Shown here piece after piece: positions 46,098 to 57,155 of a DNA stretch of 64,000 bases. The stretch is from Muraenolepis orangiensis. Its lineage: Eukaryota; Chordata; Actinopteri; Gadiformes; Muraenolepididae. A program made the translations under genes and the position numbers. Numbering within the stretch: the first letter of the stretch is position 1; each line of letters starts with the position of its first letter. The notes below the pieces were generated by a model that saw nothing but the letters and a program-made list of their open reading frames with translations, was not told where the DNA came from and ran no database searches. The stretch is taken from NCBI GenBank assembly GCA_027704905.1, contig CM051002.1:13699930-13763929 (forward strand). Reading direction: 5' to 3'.

Positions 46098-49000
46098 GTG
46101 CGCCAGGGGGGAGCTAGGGGCTGCTGAAGCACCCCCCAGGATTGCCAAAGCACCCCCTAAGCACCCCCAATAAATATGTGTTTTAAAAAATAATATAAAA
46201 ATAAAATTAGAAAAATTATTGATTACATCAATGCAAATGTGAAACAAACACATTTTTGACCAGAAACAAAGCCAACATAGGTGATATGATTAGGCCAATG
46301 GCCAGTACCCATTCGATTTTTGACCTACCCATAGGCTAAATTACTTTGTGACACTTGAGTGACTTCCTGTTAGCTAGAGCGCCAAATTATTTGCTAACGT
46401 GGATGTTGAGCAAAGTGAAAAATGGATCGTTTTTTAGTCCTTAAACGTCCACGTGTGGACACTCAATCAAAACCACCTGAAAGCGAGAGGGATTCTGCAC
46501 ATAATAGGCCTCGTGAGGCAGAGGCTGAAGGTGTCACGGTCACCGACCAGGAGGAGGACCAAGAAAAGCCGTGGGAGGATGGAGATGAGGAGGAAGGCGC
46601 GGTAATGCCCGGCCCCGCGGCTGCAGCTGCTGCGACTCTGAACACTCATCATGAAAGTGCGGCGCACAAGTTTGCTATGGAAACATGGAGAGAGTTTAAA
46701 CAAAAACAGACAAGTGGCTCAAAAATAGCAAACATGATTGACAAGGGACATTCAGCTTTGGTTATGGAGAACCGAAAGTACATGCAGGCCGTGGTTGAAA
46801 GCCTTCGCTATACAGCTTGTCAGGGAATCGCACAGCGAGGTCACAGCGAGGGTGGGGACTCCTCTAATAGGGGTCATTTTCTCGAGCTTTTGCACCTCAT
46901 CAAAATGTTTGATGTTACTGTGGATAAAAAATTGGCAAGCAATCCATCAAATGCCAAATACACTCACCATGACATACAGAACGAATTATTTGATATAATG
47001 GCTGATATGATACGAAAATAAATAAGTGATGAGGTGGGGGAGGCAGAGTACTTTGCTGTTTTGGTGGATGAAAGTAAAGTCAGTGTAATATAGACATTAA
47101 TGGTTGTGTTGGCCAGTGCTATGACGGAGCATCTGTAATGTCAGGATGGAGTGCAATGGAGTGCAGGAAAAGTTCAGGAAAGAAGTGCGCAATTTATATA
47201 CATTGCCATGCTCATAGGCTCAACTTGGTGCTGGTGGACTGTGTGCATAATGTCAACGCTGCAGCAGAGTTTTTTGAGACACTACAAATGCTCTACAAGT
47301 TTTTCTCTGGGTCAGTGGTGCACGATCTGTTCATGAAAATACAAAAGGAACTCGAGCCAACAGCACAGTGTGTAGAACTCAAGAAGCTGAGTGATACTCG
47401 CTGGGCATGCCAATATAATGCAATCTGGGCAGTCAAGAAAACTCTCCCAGCAATCCTGGCTACCCTGCGTGACATCATCGGCCTGTCAAATCTACACCGG
47501 AGGACAGAGGCGAGAGCTCTCAGTGCAATCATCGACGAGACATTTGTTGTACATCTCATTATTTTCGAGGATGTATTCAGAACAACCAAGTTCATGTCGG
47601 ATCAGCTTCAGTCCGCCACTTTTGATCTTGAAGCGGCAGATGATCTGGCCCAGTATGTTACCATTGCCATATCTGAAAAGCGGACAGAGGACAAGTGGAG
47701 GGAAATCCGAAATGAAGCAGAAAGTCTGTGCGTGAACGCAGGAATTGCACCACAGACGCAACGTGAGAGAAGGCGGGCTCAAACATCTCGACATTTGGAG
47801 GGGTTTGTAGTGGAAGCCCCGTTAGAAAGAGCACGCTTGGACACAGATGACCTTAGAACACACTCGTTCTATCCTGTTATAGACAGGTTGTTAATGGAGA
47901 TGAAACGTACGAAGTACTGAGAGGTGTGTCCGCCCTGAGCCCCAAACACACATCATTTCTGGACAAAACAATGATACTGCCCATGGCCCGCCACTATCGA
48001 ATCAGTGAGGAAAACCTGTCTGCAGAGCTTTACCAAGTTCGCCGGCTGTTGCAAAGAAAAGAAGAACAGGGACATACTATCACCAGCACCAAGGAGTTTC
48101 TATCCCTCATGAGGCCATACAGAGATGCATTTATAGACTTGTACAAACTGATATGCATATCTCTGACACTTCCCGTGACCTCAGTGAGCTGTGAGCGCAG
48201 TTTTTCTTGTCTGCGTCGTTTGAAAAACTACCTGAGGAACACCAGTGGGGACTCTCGAACCAGTAACCTGGCACTGTTGGCTATAAACACCGTGAGAACA
48301 AGGGCCCTGGACAGCGACAAAATCATTGATGCGTTTGCCCTCAACCACAACAACAGACGCATTGTTTTGTTATGAAGACGTCTAATGGTAAGTGCATGAT
48401 GATGCACCCCCTCTGTTGCCTATTATAAATGTAATGCATTGATGGTTGAGGCAAACATTCTGACTGTTTATAGTTATTTCTATGTGGCCTATACTGTGTT
48501 AATTGTATGTTCAGAGCCAGAGGTGTGTTAGGCTTGTGGACCTTACCCGCTGTAACAGTTGTAAATATGCAGTGGTGTTTCTTTGTACATCATTTAAATG
48601 AGTATAATCACACTAATTCTGTGTTCTTCGTTTATTTATGTTCAATACTGACAAGGTCGGAGATCAGTGGGCGGAACTTCTGAAATGTAGTCACTGTACT
48701 CAGAAGATTCTTTTTGTGGGTACACCCCCCCTTTATACTGTGTCCCTCACGTTTCCTCTTCCCTTTTTGTTTTTGTAAATGTTTCCACGTGAGAGGAGTC
48801 ACTGTGAGGGATACAAAATGTTATACTGATTTGTTATATATGTTGTCAGCTTGTCAGTGATTAAAAGGAAATCGTCTAAACTGTATGCTGGCTGGGGTCT
48901 CATCCATCCATGAACAACGCAAAACACAACGCAGAGACCGCTTAATGTTGCTCTCAAAGTGCACCAATTGATGCTTTTAACTTCAATATTTAAAAAAAAA

Positions 49001-49309
49001 TCTTCACGGGGGAGCATGGCCCCGGGCCCTCCTAGAGGAGGGGAGGACCCTCCTAGAGGAGGTTACGTCCACTCCCCAAAATAGCACTTTACCCCTGCTT
49101 ACATCTATATGCTGTGAGCTGATTATCGAGCCTTCACTGTAACAGTCGCGGGTGTACTGCGTGTGTGCGTGTGGGGAGTGTTGCAGTAGAAAATTCCACT
49201 GTAGTGCCGGTGCATTAATGGGAAACCCTAAATGTTTCAGCACCCTCTATGAAACGTCAAGCTACCCCACAGCACCCCCTAGAGAAAATCTCTGGCGCCG
49301 CCACTGGCG
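46098..49309 (+). mobile_element. hAT transposon (ZMYM1-like), right copy
   Basis: Bounded by GCGCCAGGGGGGAGC-like sequence and by GGCGCCGCCACTG at about 49,297-49,309. It has no MITE, unlike the left copy. The subterminal regions are rich in GCACCCCC motifs on both sides. No 8-bp target duplication is recognisable, suggesting loss at one edge. Confidence 0.75.
46422..48375 (+). pseudogene. hAT transposase, ZMYM1-like, broken
   Basis: Three open pieces: 46,422-47,021 (MDRFLVLKRPRVDTQ, acidic linker, HKFAMETWREFKQKQ), 47,138-47,920 (IYIHCHAHRLNLVLVDCV, SDTRWACQYNAIWAV) and 47,926-48,375 (hATC dimerisation motif SVSCERSFSCLRRLKN). Stops at 47,019 and near 47,092 and 47,918 separate them, and sequence between the first two seems deleted, including part of the catalytic core (AVLVDESK is followed by a stop). 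The middle frame is 5 bp longer than in the left arm and open here. The family is a cut-and-paste transposase with a DUF4371-like RNase H fold; this copy cannot be functional. Confidence 0.8.
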
Positions 49310-49316
49310 GACCATT

Positions 49317-49354
49317 CTTGCTCTACCTGTCCCCTAGGGGACAGGTAGAGCAAG
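49317..49354. repeat. Perfect 38-bp palindrome at the EnSpm breakpoint
   Basis: Two 19-bp halves, CTTGCTCTACCTGTCCCCT and its exact complement, meet at 49,335/49,336. The right half is transposase coding sequence (GQVEQ); the left half is shared with the other arm. Confidence 0.9.
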
Positions 49355-50583
49355 ATGCCTTCATCTGTGATGCACCTGCCCGTGCCTTCTTGAAATGTAT
49401 CAAGGGTCATACTGGTTACGGTGCCTGTGAGCGCTGTGTAGAGCATGGGATTTACCTCGATGGTAAGGTTGTGTTTCCTGATTTGACAGCACCACTTAGA
49501 ACAGATTCAACGTTTGAACGTATGATGGATGATGAACATCATCACGGTGCCTCACCCCTACAAGAGCTTGGCATAGGGATGGTTTCAAGCTTTGCACTTG
49601 ATTACATGCATTTAGTATGCTTAGGAGTTGTTAAGAGACTCATAGGTCTGTGGATGAAGGGACCTTTGACGTGTCGTCTTTCTTCAAACACCATCACTAG
49701 CATCTCTAACCACTTGCAATCAATCAGAGAATGTATCCCGAGTAATTTTTCCCGAAAGCCACGGTCACTTTTGGAATTCAGAATGTGGAAGGCCACTGAA
49801 TTTCGACAGTTTTTATTGTACACAGGCCCTGTGGTTCTAAAGGGACGCTTACCTACACGATTGTACAAAAACTTTATGGTTCTGTCCATAGCAATGAGAA
49901 TCCTACTCAGTCCAGCATTGTGTTCTGCATACTGTGACTATGCAGACAAGCTATTGAAATGTTATGTGACCAACTTTTCAAAGATATATGGACCAGAGCA
50001 GGTAGTGTATAACACCCATTCGCTCATACATCTGGCTGATGATGCAAGAAAGTTTGGTGCCTTGGACAATGTTTCATGCTTCCCCTTTGAAAATTATCTG
50101 GGGACACTGAAGCGGCTAGTAAGAAGGCCACAAGGCATTGTGCCCCAACTTGTGAGGCGTTTAGGTGAGAGGAACAGGCTTGATAATGGACAGGAAAGGG
50201 GGGATAAGCCTCAGCAACCACATGTAGCTGGTCCAACTCTCCCAGATCGTCCTGCACGTATGCAGTACAAGCAGTACAGGCATGAGGGAAATATTATCTC
50301 CATCTCTCAAGGCAACAACTGTTTTAATGTTGAGGGAAGAGTTGCTGTAGTGAAGAATATTGTACAGTTGTTCTCAGGAGCTATGTACGCTGTGTGTCAG
50401 TTTTATGACAGAGAAGGGTGCTTTTGCAGTTACCCTCTTGATTCATCTTGTGTGGGGATCAAAACAGTGACACAACTGTCTGGTCGGCTTCATGGTGTGC
50501 CGGTGACTGACTTAACCGAAAAACTCATACTACTACCTTTCCAAGATGGGAGTGTGGCTTTTCCTCAGTTGCATAACCAGTAA
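49339..50583 (+). pseudogene. EnSpm/CACTA transposase, 5'-truncated
   Basis: An open frame of about 415 residues matching the C-terminal two thirds of animal EnSpm-type transposases: GHTGYGACERC, FALDYMHLVCLGVVKRLIGL, FRQFLLYTGPVVLKG, NTHSLIHLADDARKFG and CFPFENYLGTLKRLVRRPQG, ending in TAA. The upstream part with the N-terminal finger and first catalytic region is missing. The open frame extends artificially into flanking hAT sequence to 49,249. It lies 62 bp before the accessory gene on the same strand, the usual two-gene layout of these elements. Confidence 0.8.
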
Positions 50584-50645
50584 CTAACCACAAAGAAAAA
50601 AAGAAAGAAAAAAAGACCTGACTGACAACATGTGCACTTTGCAGT

Positions 50646-52737
50646 ATGCCCCACTTCTACGTTGTGGAGTTCACCGCTGAGCGAATTGCAGATGCGGTGA
50701 CAATCGACATCATACCAGCCTGCTGGTTAATTGATGAGGACAAGGAGGAGTGTTGGTATCCTCGAAAGAATGCATCTTCAAAGGTGGCAAAGGCTATGCA
50801 GCCGAAGACGGATGGGACATGGCACAGATGCCCTGTCAAGATAATGAGAAGTGCAGGTATGAAAATCATAGTTTCTGGGGAGGGGGATAAGTCTGAAAAC
50901 GTGAACAATTTGAATTACTTTAACTTAGAAAAATTGCTTAAAGTTTGTTTCCCCATTTTGTCTTTTAGACACATACTCAGACGCCCGAAGGAAGCTGTCA
51001 GATGCAGAGAGAAAAGCTGATCTGACGACGGACGGTGAAACGCCAAGCAAGCGAAAACGAAAGTACGTATATCTCTAACAATATATTGATTTTTATAAAT
51101 TGTTAGCGTCCCAGCCCAAATTTTCAGTGGGTTCACTGTACCTTTTTAAAAGGACCACTTCACCCATTTTCAACCTATCTTCATATCAGCCCAGCTTCAT
51201 ACTAGCTGATCTACAGCTAATATGTACAATTGGCTATTTAGTCCTCACTAATGCTCAGGCACCATTTCTGTCTACACACTATGTCACTAGTAGACAGAAA
51301 TTGAGCCATCTGAGTATTAGTAATTACAAGTTTGAAAATGGCTGATGTGCTCCCTTAAGTTAACTTTTCATGTTTCATGTTTAATGTGCTAAAATGTATG
51401 CTTTTATCTGAATAGGCCATCAAGCAAATACCAGCGTCATTCAAGTGAAGACGAATCTGACTCTTGTGGTGAGGATGACTTGCCCCCTAAACCCCCCCAT
51501 GGACTTACGCCTAGTGTCTCACAGGGAGGGAGGCACTCCACTGTCCCCCCAAGTGCATCCCCCAAAAGGCACCACAGTGGACGTCAGAGTCCAATCGGTG
51601 TGAGGAAGTCCCCGAGCATGAGGCGCTCCAGTGGAAGCCAGAGTCCAAGCAGTGCAAGTGAGTACCGAGTGAGGCGCTCCAGTGGAAGCCAGGGTCCGAC
51701 CTGTCCCAATTGCCCTGGACCAACAGTTTATCAAAGCCTGATAGACCACATGGAGAAACAGGCCGAGGATATGGAGAAACAGGCCGAAGACATACGAGTG
51801 ATGAAGACTATGTTGAACCTGGTGCTGAAGCAACAGGCTCCGCCTCTGGCTGTGTCGTTGCTGGAACCACCTGCAGGAGCAGACTTCCCACTGAAAACGA
51901 ATGAAGACGTCGATTCCATGAACGAGAAGCTGAGTGACTCTGCGTTCATGTCTGGAGTTGTAAGTTTGAATCTTTTATTCACTTGAAAATTTGCTTGTAT
52001 TGTGTTTGTACATGTGAGTTGGGGGAAATGGGGCAAGGCTGTGTCGTAGCTGGAACCACCTGCAGGAGCAGACGTCCCACTGAAAACTGGTAGAATGGGG
52101 ACATAAGTGTGTTTAAAGATAGAATGACTGCTTGGAATTTATATCTTGCTGTTCACTTACAGCTTTTCCTTCCTGTGATTTTTTTTTTTTCCCCCATACA
52201 CTCAGGTTGCCATGGTTGGAGATATCGGAGGTACTTCACTGGATGATGCTACCAGAAGAATGATGCCGTACCTCCTCTCAAATGATCTGGCAGTCCAGTT
52301 CAACCTTCATGGACGTCACAGCAAGAGGAAGTTCAGAGAAATGCGCCTTTATGATGTCATATATGGTAAGTTTGAGTGTTGAATTGCTCAGTCTAACTTT
52401 TAAATTTTTAATTTGGCAACACATTTGATGTATACCAATAGAAGGTATGCCACAGCAAAGACAGTATATACAGCAATGGAAACGGGGCACAACAAATCTT
52501 CAAAACATTTAAACTGATGTCACTCAAGAAAGTTCCATAATGCTATAATTTCTAACAGTTGGCCTCTTGTCATTTCTATTAGGGGGACTAAAGAAAAATG
52601 CCCTCACTCAAGAAACCAACCACAAGGATGCAGAAAAGGCTCTCTCCAAGTGGTTCACTGGAGCTCGCGATAGAGGTGGAAAAAGAGTTAGACCTCAGAC
52701 ACAGCTTCTACAACTGGATGATGCACCAACCCAGTAG
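50646..52737 (+). CDS. EnSpm accessory protein, DUF4806-like, five exons
   Basis: My exon model joins 50646-50856, 50969-51062, 51416-51959, 52206-52365 and 52583-52737 (TAG) with GT-AG introns and continuous frame, giving 387 residues. The N-terminal exon (MPHFYVVEFTAERIADAV, DKEECWYP) forms a small domain. A basic stretch (KRKRK, a plausible nuclear signal), a Ser/Pro-rich repeat region and a coiled-coil-like DHMEKQAEDMEKQAED follow. The C-terminal exons (DDATRRMMPYLLSNDLAVQF, KFREMRLYDVIYGGLKKNAL) resemble DUF4806. AATAAA lies at about 52,919. Such proteins accompany animal Tnp2-type transposases; a DNA-binding or assembly role is inference. All junctions keep frame, so this gene looks intact beside a truncated transposase. 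Confidence 0.75.
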
Positions 52738-53123
52738 GCAAAGTCTCTGTCTCTCTTTCTCTACAATGCTGCCCTGTGGTTGGTTCTGTCACTGGGGATT
52801 AAAACCGAAAGGCTGAAGAGTACACCTGTACATTTGATGTGTGCCTTTTCCTGCACCTTTACACTGCTGCATTGTTATTTTCATTGTATTTTTATTATCT
52901 TGTTGTAATATTGTTTTTAATAAATTTGTCAAAATATATATTGTCTATTTTCATCCTGGTAAAACTTAAGATGTGTAAAATGTTATACCCAATTTTTATT
53001 TTAGGTGTGTTTACAAGAATTAACACGGTTCATGTCAAATACTGCTTAATCTATTTTATTTATATTTAAATCTTATTAGGACCCACATTGGAAATCAAAG
53101 GAACCATTGCACAACCAAACCCA

Positions 53124-53485
53124 GTTAGGACCCACCTCGGTCCCATATAGACTTGCCTGGTTGGGGCCCACCTAGGGCCCATGTAAAACCCACCTAAAGC
53201 CCACATGGGCATCCCAGTTAGGACCCACCTCGGTCCCATATAGACTTGCCTAGTTGGGGCCCACCTAGGGCCCAGATAGAACCCACCTAAAGCCCACATG
53301 GGCATCCCAGTTAGGACCCACCTCGGTCCCATATAGACATGCCTAGTTGGGGCCCACCTAGGGCCCAGGTAGAACCCACCTAAAGCCCACATGGGCATCC
53401 CAGTTGGGACCCAAGTGGATCCCGCTAACATTGCCGACATGAGGCCCATATGGGTTAGCCCACCTTGAAACCATATGGGACCCAC
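53124..53485. repeat. 93-bp subterminal tandem repeat of the EnSpm element
   Basis: Three full units of exactly 93 bp start at 53,124, 53,217 and 53,310, with a partial fourth from 53,403. Each has GGACCCACCTCGGTCCCAT and AGCCCACATGGGCATCCCAG. The unit is a multiple of three, so a meaningless 139-codon frame runs through it on the minus strand. Confidence 0.92.
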
Positions 53486-53504
53486 GTGGGCGTGCTGGCT
53501 GGGC

Positions 53505-53567
53505 TTTCGGCCAAAAGGTTCTGCATCCTGAGAACATTCTATAACGGCACCATCGAGAGTATTCTTA
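53505..53567 (+). mobile_element. LINE RT C-terminal fragment, right arm
   Basis: Encodes LSAKRFCILRTFYNGTIESI, then is interrupted at a TA by the next transposon. Same fragment as 13,736-13,797; the continuation YGNCTA is at 9,298 in contig A. Confidence 0.75.
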
Positions 53568-54385
53568 CACTGTAAACCCGAATGTTCAAAGTAATCAAAT
53601 AGATTAAGTAGTGTGTACTCAAAGTTTCAAAAAAGTTCTACGAACTCAAAAATGTTGAGTTCGTGTGACTTGTCGTCCTTTTTTGAGTAACTGCAACTTA
53701 ACTTGATTGATTAACTTGATTGACTTGAACTATTTGTGTATTAAGTAAGCATAACTTAAAAGCATAACTTAAGCACGATAATTAAATCATAATTATAATA
53801 ATATAATAATATATAATAATAATAAAATAAAATAAAATAATTTAAATAATTAAGTAATTACATATTCAAAATGATAAATTCCACTGATTTCTATTGTTTC
53901 AACATTCATGTGTCTGATGTCAGTAACATTATAGTGGGTATTGGGGAGGACTTTAAAGGACTGTATATGATGACTCTGTATAGCGCGCGCACTCGCACTC
54001 GCGTCGGTCAGAACACAAGACAAGAGGTACGATCTTTGGTCTTTAATCCACAGGCATGGGTTCTTCTGGCATTTATCTGGGGTTGGGTGTGTGGTATATA
54101 CTCATGGAAGCAGTGATTCCTGTGGAATTGATCTCATGGGTGTCAGACGGGGGGGGGGATTCAGGTCGCGATGGCCAGCGGTGGGGGTGGGGGGGGAGGG
54201 TGGCGGCGGGACTTCAGGTCCGAACGGGGGGGGCGTTAACGGCGACGCGTTAGTAACGCATTAACCTTGACAGCCCTATTCTTTATTATCAAATGTATGG
54301 TGTGGCGGCAAGGTTTTAGCCGTGGAAACCTTACCAGCGGAAACGCTGCATGAACGCACACATTGGTCTAGTCGCCACCCTTGAG

Positions 54386-54500
54386 GGTCAGACGATGTTT
54401 CAGCAACACGCCCCTCCCCCCTCATGAACTGTTTCAGCAACACGCCCCTCCCCCCTCCATGAACTGTTTCAGCAACACGCCCCTCCCCCCTCTCCCCTTG
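54386..54500. repeat. Triplicated ~35-bp GC-rich repeat
   Basis: Three copies of a unit containing GTTTCAGCAACACGCCCCTC, separated by ATGAACT. Mirrored at 12,600-12,712. Confidence 0.8.
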
Positions 54501-54889
54501 ACGGGCGGTTTCAACCCACCCCCCACCCCCATTTGATTCGCTCCACCCCCCTCCCCCACTCCACACCACTCCACCGCGATCATTTGCTCTCCTCCCCCCA
54601 ACCGCGTTGAAGAACTCCAAGATCTTGTCCAAAGTGCATGGTAAGTTACTTAAAGTATTAATTAATTAATAGATACATCACATACATTATACCAATTATA
54701 GTTAGTTATTTCTGCTCATTTAATCTACCTGATTTAAAAATATAATTTCGCTCAATTGTTCTCGCTAGTCTCGCATGTTGGTGTAGTGCAGAGCACATGA
54801 GGCTCATATAACGTTGCACTATTTAGCAGGAATGCTTGAAACCTACTCTTTTTCTTATCTTTATGCACCACGGAGATATATTGCTGTCT

Positions 54890-54970
54890 TCAACAATTGT
54901 ACTCTTTGTAAGTCGCTTTGGATAAAAGCGTCTGACAAATGCCCTAAATGTAATGTAAATGTATTCAGGT
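54890..54970 (-). repeat. SINE-like fish repeat core
   Basis: In minus sense it reads TTACATTACATTTAGGGCAT and then CAGACGCTTTTATCCAAAGC and GACTTACAAAG, a motif scattered widely in fish genomes. Also at about 12,145-12,205 and, diverged, at about 3,920-3,995. Confidence 0.6.
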
Positions 54971-55320
54971 TATGGGAAAATGAATCTTGTTTTTAAGAGC
55001 TAACTCTGGTTACTAACTTTTACTATCTAAACCAAACCGAAGCCCAAAACGGTGTTAAAATTTCGAGCACGTGGTTTCCTTCCATTCATGGTGGTTAGAA
55101 CACGTGTAAGGGATAACTTATGGCTAGCTGGTCATTAGCTAGCCAGCTGGCTTTTACAGCCTAGGTTTCCGACCGCACAGCAGTGTTGTGTATTCTGTAT
55201 TCCATGGTCATGTTTTTGTAAGCTAATAGTAATGAACTTTTTGTTATATTGAGTTGTAAGTAATTCTGGTTTGAATGTTGTTGATGGAGGTCTAAACTTT
55301 GTCATTTTTTTTCCTTTCAG

Positions 55321-57155
55321 GTGGCTTGTTCCGATATGGTCTGGCAGTGTAAGTTGTGCGCTCCTTCTTTCACTTCCAGAATACAGTTATTGAAACACTA
55401 CAGACTGCAGCACAGCCCTCTTCCATGCCTCTATACTGATTGCGTGTGTACATTTCAGTCATCATTCAGCAGTTGAGGCAGACAATTGCTGAAGAACTGA
55501 AGAAGACTGAGAAGAACCTGCCTCTCATTACCAAGATGATGCAGACCACATTTGCCCTGCGCGGACAGACCATAGTAAACTCCTGCCCACCAGTGAACGA
55601 GCTCATGGACCTGGCCTGCTCTTAAAATAGAGTGTGGTAATATGGATATTTTTTTCCTGTGTTAACATATTGCACATTCTGTGTGGTTTAAAGTGAAAGT
55701 TGTGGTTCTTACTCATTTGGCGGCTATTTGCTGCGTTATAGAAGTTTAAGAGATCCTCCAAGTTGAACTGACTAATTGATGTTGTTGTATTGTCCTGATG
55801 CTGTTTTTAAATGTAGGTGTATGCAGAGTTCCAGATGGTTACAAACCGGAACCTGCCCAACACCTTCTACGCAGAGCTTGACCGCCATATTCGTAGACTG
55901 ATGACGTTATTTCGACAGAAGGCGACTAAAACTGGGACCACAGCAGTTGCGTTGGCAGACATTTTACGAATCCACGATGAACAGGTGAATAGATTATTAT
56001 ACATGTCGTAGGTTGAACCTCTAACATTGGACAGCTTCAATGATTCAAATGAGCTTTTACATTTTACAATTAGTCCACTTTGTGTTTGCTATTTGTCTGA
56101 TTGCATTAAAGATGTGTAGAGGTTATTTGTGGACATATGTTCTGATTGGACTGTTTAAAATCAACATTGTTCAGTAAACTTTTCAGTATATACACTTCTG
56201 TTTTTTATCTTAATAGGAAATCCATGACATCCACACCAGGCGCACCACTGTTCTCCATGCACTTCCTGTGTATCTGAACGAGGAAGTCTCTGGATTTTTC
56301 AGAACCTGCACAGTGAGTCTCCTTAAATAATGAACAGTACCACTGTATATTAAGTGAACAGTTAATCAAAATACTAACATGTTTTAGGACTTACCCTTGT
56401 TTAGTCTATCCATACAGTTTGTGTGATTTGGAGAGGTATGGTCTGTTTTATTTCACCCTACTACAAATGAACTGGCTTGGTGTTTTGTTCAAAGCGACAA
56501 GAAGTTTAGTAAAACATTTTCCTATATGTGTTCTTGAGCTTAGTATCAGTCTATCTCCCGCCACTTAGATTCTCTGGTAACTTGGCTGATTCCTGTGTCC
56601 AGAACACGCATCTTCTGTTTTTACTTACAACTTACAAACATAACTCCATATACTTAGCTTTGTGCTGCACCAGCAGTACTTAAATGATAAGGAGAGATGA
56701 TTTGTCAACAACAATAACCAAAAAAAACGTTATAAAATAAATTAAGTACTATTTTGTGGAAAAAATAATTCTATTTAACTCTTATATTAGTAGAAACCAT
56801 GGATTAGTTTGTGATTAGTATGTCTCTTTCATTCATTCAGGAGCCTGATGAGCCAGAGCTTGACGATGTTGCTGTGGCCCTCCTTACTGTCATCAGTGAC
56901 CATGACACAAGTCCAGTTCACTACCAGCCTGTGAAAATCTCTGTCGTCCTCGAAAGTGACATCGTGATCAGCCTCCCCAGATTTGGTGATGCCTTCCTGG
57001 TCATGTTTGGACTGATTTATGCACTACACCTCAGCTATCCTAAAGCGCTGACCAACACTTTTGAATTCGTTCAGAAGATTGTACTTGGTCTAGAAGCTGG
57101 TAAACTGTCGCCCAGGTTGCAGACACTCAAGAATGACTTGATGATAAATGTGTAG
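55321..57155 (+). pseudogene. C2H2 zinc-finger/SAMD3-like gene inside the TA-flanked element
   Basis: Exon remnants with good splice sites. 55,321 onward follows a TTTCCTTTCAG acceptor and encodes the finger WQCKLCAPSFTSRIQLLKHY RLQH, then PCLYTDCVCTFQS. A further piece to 55,625 (QLRQTIAEELKKTEKNLPLI, NSCPPVNELMD) follows, then exons 55,817-55,984, 56,217-56,312 and 56,841-57,155 (LPVYLNEEVSGFF, FGLIYALHLSYPKALTNTFE, stop TAG). The C-terminal motifs match a fish-expanded family annotated as SAMD3-like. The SAM domain itself is not seen. A stop breaks the finger exon, and a one-base shift after ELMD replaces the expected WPAL continuation with a stop, in both arms. It may be a captured gene or an old element gene; the function is unknown. 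Confidence 0.65.

Larger units (their letters stand above)
49336..53504 (+). mobile_element. EnSpm/CACTA-like element segment, right arm only
   Basis: About 4.17 kb absent from the left arm. It carries a 5'-truncated Tnp2/DUF4218-type transposase, a complete five-exon accessory gene, and subterminal 93-bp tandem repeats rich in GGGCCCA/CCCATAT motifs. No CACTA terminus or target duplication is visible at the left edge, which is instead a palindrome, so the 5' end is lost or rearranged. Confidence 0.75.

Noticed and set aside
53066..53485. 139-codon minus-strand frame with a repeated Trp/Gly/Pro motif
   Set aside because: It is the translation of 93-bp tandem repeats whose length is a multiple of three; no start context or homology.
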